Below, in pieces: positions 1 to 8,293 of a stretch of DNA of 58,142 nt. Made by a program: the position numbers and the translations under genes. Source of the stretch: Pseudobdellovibrionaceae bacterium (GTDB lineage Bacteria; Bdellovibrionota; Bdellovibrionia; Bdellovibrionales; Bdellovibrionaceae); contig JAEUWH010000092.1 in assembly GCA_016785955.1 (NCBI GenBank), forward strand, positions 1-58,142, written 5' to 3'. Each line of letters opens with the position of its first letter. Positions within the stretch are counted from its first letter, which is position 1. The notes below the pieces were generated by a model. It did no database searches and was not told the DNA's origin. It worked only from the letters and a program-made list of their open reading frames with translations.

Positions 1-288
1 CCCATCGGGTTTCCTTCGAACTGGACCTTTATTCTCGTTGAATCATATTATTCACACTGAAAATCTCTCAAATCCATTACGTCAAAGATACTTTCCCTAT
101 AGCGCACTCTTTCGGTGTCATTTAATTAGACTCAATTCGCCCTAGGTGTATATCAAAAATAGTCACCGTCTCAGCTTGAAACGTTCTATCTTCGTTTTAT
201 ATCCGCTTTGTTGGCACACTTCCTGTACCTACTTTGGTTGTAGGCCTTTATCGAAGAGGCAAGGGTCTAATACATGAGTGAGGTATTT
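1..288. other. Leading intergenic or upstream region
   Basis: No convincing gene is visible on either strand in the first 288 bases. The sequence is AT-rich and lies upstream of the lipoprotein gene. I see no clear sigma70 promoter, tRNA or terminator. It may hold the 3' end or leader of a gene outside the window. Confidence 0.4.
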
Positions 289-1029
289 ATGTGGCGTTTT
301 TTAACATTAGGACTGTCAGCGTTTGGACTAGCGATGATTCTTATTTCGTGTGGTGAAAACAAGGCGACCAACACGACGGTTAACCCTTATGTTAATAACA
401 ATGGTTGTCCGACGGGAACTTACTACTCTAACGGATTCTGTTACAATCAAAACGGAACTCAATGGAATGGTTACCAAAATGGATACACCAGCAGCATTAA
501 TTTTGTAAGCGATAACTTTACCTATCGCGATTTCAAAGTGTCTAATTCCGGAGTATACAAAGAATTTATCAGAAAAGCGATGCAAACATGCGATCAAGCT
601 AACTCAAGCGGTGGTATCTACAGCTGTGACAGCTGGATCGCGGGACAATTTCAAATGAATCTACAAGTCGTTTCGACACAATCCACAAACGTTCGCGTGA
701 CGTTTGCCGCTTATCCACAAACCAATAGCTATTATTGGTATGGCTATTCATTGCCCTCGGCAAAAGATTTCTTTTACGGCATGTTTGGATTCCCCGTGTA
801 TCAAGCATCTTATGTTGTAAAGAATCCGCTTCCATTGGATATGGTGGTCTCGGTGGTGAATGACTCGAAAGGTTTTGAAGCACGTGCTTATGGCGACGTG
901 GCAACCCAAGCAAACCGCAGTTTGATTCAGCTTCAAGTACTGGAAGGCAAACTAGAACAATCGGCATTTAATTACCAACTGGCTTTCGAAGGCAAAGTGT
1001 TTGCGACAGGCCGTTTGCAACGTTATTAA
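289..1029 (+). CDS. Predicted secreted lipoprotein, function unknown
   Basis: I do not recognise the family. The N-terminus MWRFLTLGLSAFGLAMILISC is a lipoprotein signal peptide, with a lipobox LISC and lipidation at Cys21, so the product should be anchored in a membrane facing the periplasm or outside. Residues about 28-65 are rich in Asn, Thr, Tyr and Gly, with two Cys, and look like a flexible linker. The rest (about 175 residues) is a soluble domain with one more Cys pair. I chose the ATG at 289 because GAGTGAGG lies just before it and it gives a clean signal peptide. An in-frame ATG at 274 would add five residues and also has a purine-rich site. The gene stands alone. Confidence 0.7.
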   Translation: MWRFLTLGLSAFGLAMILISCGENKATNTTVNPYVNNNGCPTGTYYSNGFCYNQNGTQWNGYQNGYTSSINFVSDNFTYRDFKVSNSGVYKEFIRKAMQTCDQANSSGGIYSCDSWIAGQFQMNLQVVSTQSTNVRVTFAAYPQTNSYYWYGYSLPSAKDFFYGMFGFPVYQASYVVKNPLPLDMVVSVVNDSKGFEARAYGDVATQANRSLIQLQVLEGKLEQSAFNYQLAFEGKVFATGRLQRY

Positions 1030-1090
1030 GCTTGGAATTAGATTTTGAACTAAGCTTTGAGTTGGATTCGGAATTGAGTTCAGATACTGA

Positions 1091-1118
1091 TTGAAATTTT
1101 GAAGCTTTTGTAGATAAT
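1091..1118 (+). promoter_or_regulatory. Sigma70-type promoter close to yacG start
   Basis: TTGAAA, a 16-nt spacer and GATAAT lie nine bases before the ATG of yacG, which has no Shine-Dalgarno. The mRNA would have almost no leader. Confidence 0.5.
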
Positions 1119-1127
1119 TAAATCAAC

Positions 1128-1343
1128 ATGAAAGCCTTGATAGTCAGCTGTCCGCGCTGTGGAAATAAAATCGAATATTCATTGGAAAACAAGCATCGAC
1201 CTTTTTGCAGCGAACGCTGCCAGCTGATCGATCTTGGTGAATGGGCCAGCGAATCTTATAAAATTCCAGTAAAAAACACCGAGTTTGATACTTCGGCACG
1301 TGATAAGATTGGTGATGATATCCCTGAAAATGAAGATCCATAA
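1128..1343 (+). CDS. yacG: YacG-type zinc-binding protein (DNA gyrase inhibitor family)
   Basis: A 71-residue protein with the family's C4 zinc site: CPRCG at residues 8-12 and CSERC at about 27-31, followed by [16 protein letters not shown], the conserved YacG signature. E. coli YacG binds the GyrB C-terminal domain and inhibits gyrase; that role is known for the family, not shown here. The length is normal for the family. The C-terminus is acidic. There is no ribosome-binding site before the ATG, but a promoter-like pair ends nine bases upstream. The gene is followed by the HU gene after 135 bases. Confidence 0.85.
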   Translation: MKALIVSCPRCGNKIEYSLENKHRPFCSERCQLIDLGEWASESYKIPVKNTEFDTSARDKIGDDIPENEDP

Positions 1344-1478
1344 GGCTCCTCGAACCATCGAAAAAAATAATTACTCTTAAAAAAAATATTGACGACACAC
1401 AGTTTATGCATTCTGATTGGTCTATAACAAACGATTGCTACGGTAGCGATCGTAAATAATATTCATAAGGAGTGTGAT

Positions 1479-1751
1479 ATGAATAAAGCGCAATTAATCG
1501 AAAAGATCGCAATGGAAACAAAAGTGTCTAAAGCTCAAGCTGAGACTCTTCTTGACTGCACAATCGAAAACATCAAAAAAGCTGTAAAAAAAGGCGATGA
1601 TGTTAAACTTGTTGGTTTTGGTACTTTCACTAAAGCTAAAAGAAAAGCTCGCGTAGGTCGTAACCCACAAACTGGTAAAGCGATCAAAATCCCAGCGTCT
1701 AACGCTCCAAAATTCCGCCCTGGTGCAGAATTTAAAGCTCTTGTTAAATAG
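1479..1751 (+). CDS. hup: HU-family DNA-binding protein
   Basis: A 90-residue histone-like protein covering the full family length. The start MNKAQLIEKIA, the middle LVGFGTFTKAKRKARVGRNPQTGK and the end FRPGAEFKALVK are typical of HU. The arm contains the RNPQTG motif with the intercalating proline. It should bind and bend DNA non-specifically in the nucleoid as a dimer. AAGGAG stands seven bases before the ATG. The region upstream (1344-1478) is A-rich, with TTGACG at 1389 and possible -10 boxes TCTGAT or TATAAC, so it probably has its own strong promoter. A good terminator follows at 1841. Confidence 0.95.
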   Translation: MNKAQLIEKIAMETKVSKAQAETLLDCTIENIKKAVKKGDDVKLVGFGTFTKAKRKARVGRNPQTGKAIKIPASNAPKFRPGAEFKALVK

Positions 1752-1840
1752 TTGACGGCAAGTTGCTGCTCAGTAATTACAGCAATTCGCTAGTTAAGTA
1801 CTTAGCAAAAACTAGCTTGTTAAGTAATTTTAACTCAAAA

Positions 1841-1869
1841 GCCGGCTCTAGTAGCCGGCTTTTTTTTTA
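1841..1869 (+). terminator. Rho-independent terminator after HU
   Basis: GCCGGCT, loop CTAGT, AGCCGGC: a perfect 7-bp GC-rich stem followed by a run of T. It lies about 90 bases after the HU stop and before pfkA. Confidence 0.9.
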
Positions 1870-1905
1870 ACTGCTTTCGAACACATTTTCAGGTGAAGTA
1901 GGAAT

Positions 1906-2895
1906 ATGGCCCAACATCAAAAAAAAATCAGTAGAATTGGCTTATATACAAGTGGTGGAGATGCTCCTGGAATGAACGCCGCTATCCGCGCTGTTGTGCG
2001 GGTTGCGCACTCTCTCAATATTGAAGTCATGGGAATTTATCAAGGCTACATTGGTCTGATTGAAAACATCGTCAAGCCCCTCCACATCCGAGACGTGGCA
2101 AATATTATCCAAAGAGGCGGCACCATATTGAAGACAGGCCGTAGCAGTGATTTTCATAAAGCCGAAATTCGCGCAAAAGCTGTGGATACATTGAAAGCTC
2201 ACAATATTGATGGACTGATATGCATTGGCGGCGACGGTTCTTTCCGTGGTGCATACTCTTTGTGGAAAGAACACCAAATTCCCATCGTGGGAATTCCGGG
2301 AACGATTGATAACGATATTTTTGGTTCCGACCTGACGATTGGTTTTGATACGGCCGTGAATACGGCACTGGACGCTATCGACAAGATTCGTGATACCGCC
2401 GACAGCCATGATCGCGTGTTTATCGTCGAAGTTATGGGACGCAATTCAGGATTCATCGCCTGCCATGTCGGCCTCGCTGGCGGTGCCGAGGAAATTTTTG
2501 TACCTGATGGCAGCACCCATATCGAAAAATCTATTGAACGCATCAAAGATTCGATCAAGAAAGGCAAGCACAGCAGTATATTAATCACTGCCGAAGGACA
2601 AAAACCAGGACGTGCTTACGATTTGGCCGATGCGATTCGAAAAAAATCAGGCATCGATCCCAAAATTTGCATCTTGGGACATATTCAACGAGGTGGATCT
2701 CCGACGTCGGTCGACCGCGTGTTGGCTTCACGTATGGGCTCCGCAGCCATTGATAATCTGCACAAAGGTTTTTGCGATATCATGATCGGCTCTGATGGTC
2801 CTAACCTTGTTCAAGTGCCTTTCGAACTTGCAACAACGAAAGAAAAACGCAGCCCCATAGAGTACGTTCAACTGAGTCAAATTTTAGCTGTTTAA
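1906..2895 (+). CDS. pfkA: ATP-dependent 6-phosphofructokinase
   Basis: Phosphorylates fructose 6-phosphate to fructose 1,6-bisphosphate in glycolysis. The 329 residues match the short bacterial PfkA. Visible motifs: GGDAPGMNAAIR near residue 18 (nucleotide-binding loop), GGDGSFRGA near 108, PGTIDNDI near 130 with the catalytic Asp, and MGRNSGF near 178. GGDGS and GTIDND are the ATP-type forms; the pyrophosphate enzymes have GGDD and KTIDND. AGGAAT precedes the ATG. It lies alone between the HU terminator and a convergent pseudogene. Confidence 0.95.
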   Translation: MAQHQKKISRIGLYTSGGDAPGMNAAIRAVVRVAHSLNIEVMGIYQGYIGLIENIVKPLHIRDVANIIQRGGTILKTGRSSDFHKAEIRAKAVDTLKAHNIDGLICIGGDGSFRGAYSLWKEHQIPIVGIPGTIDNDIFGSDLTIGFDTAVNTALDAIDKIRDTADSHDRVFIVEVMGRNSGFIACHVGLAGGAEEIFVPDGSTHIEKSIERIKDSIKKGKHSSILITAEGQKPGRAYDLADAIRKKSGIDPKICILGHIQRGGSPTSVDRVLASRMGSAAIDNLHKGFCDIMIGSDGPNLVQVPFELATTKEKRSPIEYVQLSQILAV

Positions 2896-2961
2896 AAAAA
2901 TTGCCCATCAATTTTTCATGGTCGTAAAATAAGACAATTTGTCTGGCAAATCACTATTGAT

Positions 2962-3018
2962 ATCATCATCCTCATCATCATCAAGACTGAAAACTTGAAT
3001 GAGCACACACACACACAC
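2962..3018. repeat. Simple repeats after pfkA
   Basis: An ATC/ATCC-rich tract (about 2962-2984) and a (CA)7 C run (3004-3018) lie in the intergenic stretch after pfkA. They are not coding. Their length could vary between strains. Confidence 0.7.
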
Positions 3019-3057
3019 TATTAACACGACAATGTGTCTCCATTTTTACCGCGGGGC

Positions 3058-3092
3058 CTAGCGCGAGCGGATCGATCGAACCGCTGCGCTAG
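3058..3092. repeat. GC-rich inverted repeat at convergent gene ends
   Basis: CTAGCGCGAGCGG (3058-3070) and CCGCTGCGCTAG (3081-3092) form a 12-bp stem with one bulged G and a 10-nt loop. There is no T run, so it is only a possible terminator for the convergent genes on either side. Confidence 0.5.
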
Positions 3093-3105
3093 TAGACTGG
3101 ACTCG

Positions 3106-4752
3106 CTAGCGAAAGCGCCGCAGAATGTGATTAGCCGCCTCCAGCGCGGTGGACTCGGAACTTTCGTATGCGGGGGACACCAAGTTATCTTGATTGGCAA
3201 AGACTATGTTCCCGATAGGTTGACTGGCCAACGCAAGCTCTTTCGATGACGCCAATCCTGCCTGACATACGGGTACCGAGTGCCCCCAGAGGGTCATGCG
3301 AACGGCACCGATATCCGAGTTCGTGATGCCCAATTCAGGATAATAATTTTGCAATTCCGTGAGCAAGAAATCTCGATGCTTGTTGTGCGCAAACGGACTT
3401 AACAAGAACTGCCGTGCTCCTTGGTAGGGAAATGCCTTGTAAAACGTCAATGTGCAGGGAGAGCCTTTATCACCCTGAGCCCAATTTGAAAAGATCACGT
3501 CCGTAAACCCACGACTGAATGTCGCATTCGGTGTCGGAATTTTAGGAATTTCTTTTTTCAAACAATACAAATCAAAACCTTTAGAGGGAATTGTCTTTCG
3601 TAATGTCACATTACCGACCATGAACGAGCGGTATTCAATACTGTCCATTACCCTCAATTGATTAGCCGGAATCGGCGAGATAATTTTTTTTGCCACAAAT
3701 TTGGGTGCCGCCATGACGACGAATTTCGTGCGAATGGTTTTTAGTTTGTATAAACTTTCTTCCACAACGACGTCCACGAAACCATTTCCGGGAATCACTT
3801 TCAATACGGCACTCTTTGTTCTCAACTGGGCCGGTCCCACCGCCGCCCGCAGATTTTGAAATAACAATTGTGTGATCAGACTGTTTCCACCCGGAAAAAC
3901 TAAAATTCCATTTTGTTCCGAGGCTTGCCAAGACAAAAACTCGCCCGCCGCAATTTCATCCAGCGTGCCACCAAAAGACGACCAAGCATAGTACTGGAAG
4001 TATTCGTACAATGTCGTAGTGATGTGCGGAAAATATTGTCGTAACCATTGGTTCACAGACATATGATTGAACGCGGCGGGATTATCTTTGTACTTTTTCA
4101 AAACTTGTTTCATTTGCGCAAACACGGTTGGACTTTCATGCGCACCCGACCAGAAATTCGGCAGCACTTTGCCATTTAGAAATACTTCTTTCTGCGCCGC
4201 CGTTTCGACGCGTCCATATTTCAAAACACCGATTTCATTCAACATGCGGTGAGAAGGCGAATTGGTTTCGGGAATAGAAATGTAAGCCGGACCTAACGAA
4301 TATAAATTCGTGCCGATCGATTCACCTTTACAGTTGCCACCGAACTGACTGGCTTGCTCTAAAATCAGCGGCTGCAATCGTTTTAATTAATAACCCGCAA
4401 TCAATCCACTGAGTCCGCCGCCGACGACCACAACGTTTTGCGATTCACTTGCTGACGGAATTCCACCTGATTTTTGAATATAGCCATCCACATTCCAAAA
4501 TCGATCATGATTAGGATCGGGCTCATCACCCGTAAATTCAGCCGTAGAGGAAAAGCCGGCTAATTTAGAAATTGGATCTTGAGGTGCGCGACGAGTATAT
4601 TGGGCATCCGCAAAGGGTGCAATACCCAAGGTACCCATGAATGCCGTTCCAAATGTCGTTCCCAATGTTTTTGCAAGAGGTGATCCCACCACGGACGCGA
4701 CAGACGTAGCTAAAATCTTGTGAAAATCCCGACGATCTAACATGTATTTCAT
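3106..4752 (-). pseudogene. Tat-exported FAD-dependent amine oxidase-like gene broken by an in-frame TAA
   Basis: Read from 4752 down, the first 121 codons give a twin-arginine signal (RRDFHK near residue 7, then a hydrophobic stretch) and the start of a Rossmann FAD site, VVVVGGGLSGLIAGY. A TAA follows at 4389-4387. In the same frame, with no shift, come Leu-Lys-Arg-Leu and then QPLILEQASQFGGNCKG, the rest of the FAD beta-alpha-beta unit with its ribose-binding Glu. The frame stays open for 423 more codons to TAG at 3108. So one stop splits a protein of about 548 residues inside its cofactor site. The rest is intact, so the change is recent, is a sequencing error, or is read through. An internal TTG start at 4377 would give a protein without the GxGxxG loop. 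Confidence 0.85.
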
Positions 4753-4893
4753 AGCGACTTGCTACATGGGCAATGGCGATTATTCAAATTTTTTTCTGGA
4801 ACGAAAATCAGATGAAAGATAAATGAAAATCTCTTGTATTTTCTGTCGAGTACCCTAAGCTAGTGAGGCAACCTCATCGAACAGGGAGTTTTT

Positions 4894-5388
4894 ATGAAGG
4901 TCTTGATAACGCTGGTCTTTTTGTATACTAGCCTATCCCTAGCCGCCTCTCGTGTGGGTGAATGGGCGGCTTATGACTATGAAGAGTCAACACCGACCTC
5001 GTCGCTCAAAGGTATCTTAATCAAAGAAGTCTTAGCCGTTAAACGTATGAAGTCCGCATCCGGTAAACTAGAGAATCATCTGCAAGTGAGTTCAAAATTA
5101 CTTTCTTCTGGAGCCGCAACCAAAGAAGTCATCAAATGGGAGCCCGAGACTCAATACCACAATGCGCTTGATCTGAATCTATATGTTCTGAAATGCCGCT
5201 TTATTGCGAAAATCGGTAAGATCGAAAAAATTAAAGTCAAAGGTGGTTCATTCAATGCCTGTCATGTGAAAGATCAAGACACGTGGGTGGGCGTGGTACC
5301 TTTCAATTTTATTTTGCATATCCGCAACGAACCGCAATTATTTCAACGGTACGAGCTGATCAACTACTCTTGGAAAAAGAAAAAATAG
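4894..5388 (+). CDS. Secreted hypothetical protein
   Basis: I do not recognise this 164-residue protein. It starts with a signal peptide (MKVLITLVFLYTSLSLAAS, cleavage probably after SLAA) and carries two Cys (near residues 100 and 123) that could form a disulfide. The mature part is basic and beta-rich, ending in KKKK. CAGGGAG lies before the ATG. The gene is divergent from the broken oxidase gene and is followed by a terminator-like hairpin. It probably acts in the periplasm. Confidence 0.7.
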   Translation: MKVLITLVFLYTSLSLAASRVGEWAAYDYEESTPTSSLKGILIKEVLAVKRMKSASGKLENHLQVSSKLLSSGAATKEVIKWEPETQYHNALDLNLYVLKCRFIAKIGKIEKIKVKGGSFNACHVKDQDTWVGVVPFNFILHIRNEPQLFQRYELINYSWKKKK

Positions 5389-5450
5389 AAACGGCACCTA
5401 TAGTCAGTGGTTCTAGCGGCAGAGACTCGCTCGCATATTTTGTATATTTG

Positions 5451-5475
5451 AGTTCAGGCTACCTGACTTTATTTT
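5451..5475 (+). terminator. Probable terminator after the secreted hypothetical
   Basis: AGTTCAGG, loop CTA, CCTGACT (one bulged T), then TTATTTTTG. It lies between the plus-strand gene at 4894 and the convergent gltS. Confidence 0.55.
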
Positions 5476-5530
5476 TGTGGCCGAATATCTGATGCCCGTG
5501 GATCTCCTCAAGAGGTCGAGTTCCATAAAC

Positions 5531-6757
5531 TTATTTCAATAAATTCAACAATGTCGTAATAAATGCAGCATTGATAAAATCAATAAAGCAAGATCCAACT
5601 AAGGGAACAATCAAAAACGCCCGTGGAGAAATACCATACGTGCGCGTTAACGACGACATATTAGCCAAAGCATTCGCCGTCGTCCCCATCATAAAACCAA
5701 CAAACCCGCTGCTGATGATCGCCGAATCATAGCTTTTGCCCATGAATTTATAGACTAAAAACAAAGATCCCAAAACAACCAACACACCTTGCAGAACCAA
5801 CGAGACAATCACCGGTAACGCCGCATTTTTTAATTGTGACAAATCCAATGTCACGATTGCCATCGCAATGAATACCGAAAGCGAGGTATTACCCAACTCT
5901 TCGAGGGTTTCTTCTTTTAACCCAAACCATTGCGACTGATCATCCATGTTTCGGATAATGGCCGCGACGATCATCGATCCAATATAAATCGGCAATGTTA
6001 CCCCAATCTGGGCAAACAACGGAGACACATAGGTTCCTAGCCCCACAAACAGAATTAACGCCAACACATGTTTGATGAATGTATCGGGATTCATTTTCTC
6101 TTGGGCTTCGATGCCAATTTCCGAAAAAGGTAAATCTTCTGTCTCTTTTGAAATAATTTTGACTTCGCGGTGCTTTACGAAGCGACCCGACACAGACAAA
6201 TTATCCCGGCCAATTAAATAAGTCGCCAGTGGTGTTCCCAGAACTCCCCCCATCAAGATCCCACCCAGAGCCGTGGTCAACCCCAGTGTAGCCGCATTCG
6301 TCACCCCGGCTGATTCGAACAAGGGTGCAAACGCCAACGACGTTCCCGGACCGCCCGCCAAGGCGACTGAACTCATCAAAATTCCAGAAATGCTCGGCAT
6401 ATCCATCGCAACGGCAATACCAATACCCAAAGCAATTTGCGCGACTAAAAACACCACGCTTAAAAACAAGAAAAACAACACATCTTTGCCGCCTTTTTTA
6501 AGCGAGATCCACGACGCCCCAAAACCTAACGAAGCGAAAAATGCGATCATCAAAGGTTCTTGAAATGTTTTTTCAAATTTAATTTCAGCACCGAAATATT
6601 CTTTAGCTACAAAGAAAACCAACGCAAACAATAACCCACCCACCACGGGAGACGGAAAATTATAACGATTTAAAAACCTAATTCGTTTAACCAAAATTTG
6701 TCCGACGATAATAACAATGGCCGCAAGAGCTAAAGTTTGTAATCCATTGAATGACAT
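5531..6757 (-). CDS. gltS: Sodium/glutamate symporter
   Basis: Inner-membrane carrier that brings glutamate in with sodium. The 408 residues match E. coli GltS (about 400). There are about ten hydrophobic segments in two similar halves. Conserved pieces include FPSPVVGGLLFA near residue 34, ALAGGPGTSLAFAP near 132 and GFVGFMMGTTANALANM near 355, the paired glycine-rich re-entrant loops of the family. AAGGGGAAC precedes the ATG. It stands alone. Glutamate uptake would suit an organism living on amino acids from prey. Confidence 0.93.
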   Translation of the reverse strand: MSFNGLQTLALAAIVIIVGQILVKRIRFLNRYNFPSPVVGGLLFALVFFVAKEYFGAEIKFEKTFQEPLMIAFFASLGFGASWISLKKGGKDVLFFLFLSVVFLVAQIALGIGIAVAMDMPSISGILMSSVALAGGPGTSLAFAPLFESAGVTNAATLGLTTALGGILMGGVLGTPLATYLIGRDNLSVSGRFVKHREVKIISKETEDLPFSEIGIEAQEKMNPDTFIKHVLALILFVGLGTYVSPLFAQIGVTLPIYIGSMIVAAIIRNMDDQSQWFGLKEETLEELGNTSLSVFIAMAIVTLDLSQLKNAALPVIVSLVLQGVLVVLGSLFLVYKFMGKSYDSAIISSGFVGFMMGTTANALANMSSLTRTYGISPRAFLIVPLVGSCFIDFINAAFITTLLNLLK

Positions 6758-6821
6758 AGTTCCCCTTTAGAGTTATTGTTCTGAAACGAATGGCCAATTC
6801 TGTATATCGAAGGAGTATTCT

Positions 6822-7229
6822 GTGGTCAAAATGAAAGCACACTATCAAGGTTCAAAACATTGTTTATTGACTCACATTCCCTCAAGCGCGCACATCCAAA
6901 CAGATGCCCCCAAAGATAATCATGGCAAAGGAGAATGTTTTTCACCAACGGATCTGACGGCGGTTTCCCTACTCTCGTGTGTCTTAACGACGATGGCCAT
7001 CAAGACCGAACCGCTGGGTTATAAATTGGATGACATTCACGGCACTGTCGAAAAAATAATGATCTCCGATCCACGCCGCATCGGGGAACTCCGCATGCAG
7101 ATTCATCTTCCTAAATCTTTAAGTTCCGAACAAAGATTGAATCTAGAAAACATTGCGGCGGGATGCCCGGTAAAAGAATCTCTGCATCCCTCGATTTTGA
7201 TTTCCACCACTTATTTTTACGATATGTAA
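6822..7229 (+). CDS. OsmC/Ohr-family protein
   Basis: A 135-residue member of the OsmC-like fold, which reduces organic hydroperoxides through two Cys. Cys appear in SLLSCVLTTMAIK (near residue 53) and in AAGCPVKESLHP (near 112), the two expected places. GECFSPTDLTAVSLLSC is a typical family segment. I chose the GTG at 6822 because AGGAG ends six bases before it; an ATG at 6831 is too far from that site. The closest relatives are usually called OsmC family, not Ohr proper. It converges on the agmatinase gene with only four bases between stops. Confidence 0.85.
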   Translation: MVKMKAHYQGSKHCLLTHIPSSAHIQTDAPKDNHGKGECFSPTDLTAVSLLSCVLTTMAIKTEPLGYKLDDIHGTVEKIMISDPRRIGELRMQIHLPKSLSSEQRLNLENIAAGCPVKESLHPSILISTTYFYDM

Positions 7230-7233
7230 AATT

Positions 7234-8178
7234 CTATTTATTGTTCATCAAGCAAAGTAATTCGAATACAACATCGACACCCGCTAAACCGGTTATATCC
7301 GAATGATCATAGGGTGGCGAAATTTCTACGATATCGGCGCCGACTAAATTTTTTACCTGCAAACCACGCAAGATTTGCTGAACCTCGTAACTGGTTAATC
7401 CCCCCGGCACGGGAGTCCCCGTTCCTGGAGCATAGGCCGGGTCCATACAATCAATATCGAAACTGATGTAAGTGGGTTCGTCGACAGAAAAGCTCGGCAG
7501 TGTTTTTACAAAATCTGAAATAGGAGATTTTTTAATATCATCCATCGTGCAAACGGTGATTTGATGTTTTTTTATAAAATCCAAATCTGTGTTGTCGGCC
7601 AATGGGCCGCGAATTCCAATCTGCACCATACGTTTTGGATTCACCAACCCTTCTTCAACCGCATGGCGAGCAAAAGCGCCATGATGAAATTCACAACCCC
7701 AAGCGGCAGGATACGTGTCCAAATGGGCATCGAAGTGAATAAAGCTTAATGGTTTTCCTATTTTTTTTCTTAACGCACGCAAAACGGGCAGTGTTGTCGA
7801 GTGATCCCCACCCACAGAAATAAATTTTTTGTTTTTGTGGGCCAATACGGAAACAAAACTTTCAATTTTCTCATAGGTCGCTTCGATAGAAATCGGCACC
7901 GTCGAGCAATCCCCAATATCTGCCACTTTCAAAGATTTAAATAAATTCATTCCTCGCGGCCAATGATAGGCACGTCCCAAGCTTGAGCACTCGCGAATAT
8001 GCGAGGGTGCAAATCGCGCCCCGGGACGATACGAAACGCCGCCGTCGAAGGGTACGCCAAAAATACCTACCTCATAGTCTTCATCCACCTGTACATGGGG
8101 AAGACGAAAAAAAGTTTTAATCGCGGAAAAACGCGGAAATTCACGGCCACTGAGTGGAAGATATTTATCTGCAGTCAT
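7234..8178 (-). CDS. speB: Agmatinase-type ureohydrolase
   Basis: Likely hydrolyses agmatine to putrescine and urea, following SpeA (22598). All six Mn ligands are present: GGDHS near residue 124, DAHLD near 150, and DIDCMD near 243. PGTGTPVPGGL after the last metal motif is typical of agmatinase and guanidinobutyrase. The length (314) fits. Substrate cannot be fixed from sequence; guanidinobutyrate or guanidinopropionate are alternatives. No Shine-Dalgarno is visible, but a strong promoter ends six bases before the ATG, so the mRNA is probably leaderless. Confidence 0.85.
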   Translation of the reverse strand: MTADKYLPLSGREFPRFSAIKTFFRLPHVQVDEDYEVGIFGVPFDGGVSYRPGARFAPSHIRECSSLGRAYHWPRGMNLFKSLKVADIGDCSTVPISIEATYEKIESFVSVLAHKNKKFISVGGDHSTTLPVLRALRKKIGKPLSFIHFDAHLDTYPAAWGCEFHHGAFARHAVEEGLVNPKRMVQIGIRGPLADNTDLDFIKKHQITVCTMDDIKKSPISDFVKTLPSFSVDEPTYISFDIDCMDPAYAPGTGTPVPGGLTSYEVQQILRGLQVKNLVGADIVEISPPYDHSDITGLAGVDVVFELLCLMNNK

Positions 8179-8184
8179 GCCACA

Positions 8185-8212
8185 ATTTTATGCTTAGTTT
8201 ATCTTAAGTCAA
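8185..8212 (-). promoter_or_regulatory. Sigma70 promoter for a leaderless ureohydrolase mRNA
   Basis: On the minus strand: TTGACT, a 16-nt spacer, TAAAAT, six bases, then ATG at 8178. Transcription would start at or next to the A of the start codon. Confidence 0.7.
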
Positions 8213-8293
8213 TACGATCCCAGCTCTGTCGCTTAACACTCAACTCTGGACACTTCTTTCAGAATCACTTACACTGGAACTCTGGTACACCAC

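Noticed and set aside
210-235. Possible sigma54 promoter (TGGCAC) before the lipoprotein gene
   Set aside because: The -12 element does not match (CTGTA instead of TTGCA).
599-967. 122-codon minus-strand frame opposite the lipoprotein
   Set aside because: A shadow of the lipoprotein gene, with no start signal and a Cys/His-rich random composition.
3034-3249. 71-codon plus-strand frame over the end of the broken oxidase
   Set aside because: It overlaps the oxidase frame in antisense and has no ribosome-binding site or recognisable protein features.
4375-4392. Programmed frameshift in the oxidase gene
   Set aside because: Both parts are in the same frame; only a stop separates them, so no shift is needed.
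5283-5492. 69-codon plus-strand frame at the end of the secreted hypothetical
   Set aside because: It overlaps the longer, better-supported gene in another frame, and its 3' half covers the terminator-like hairpin.
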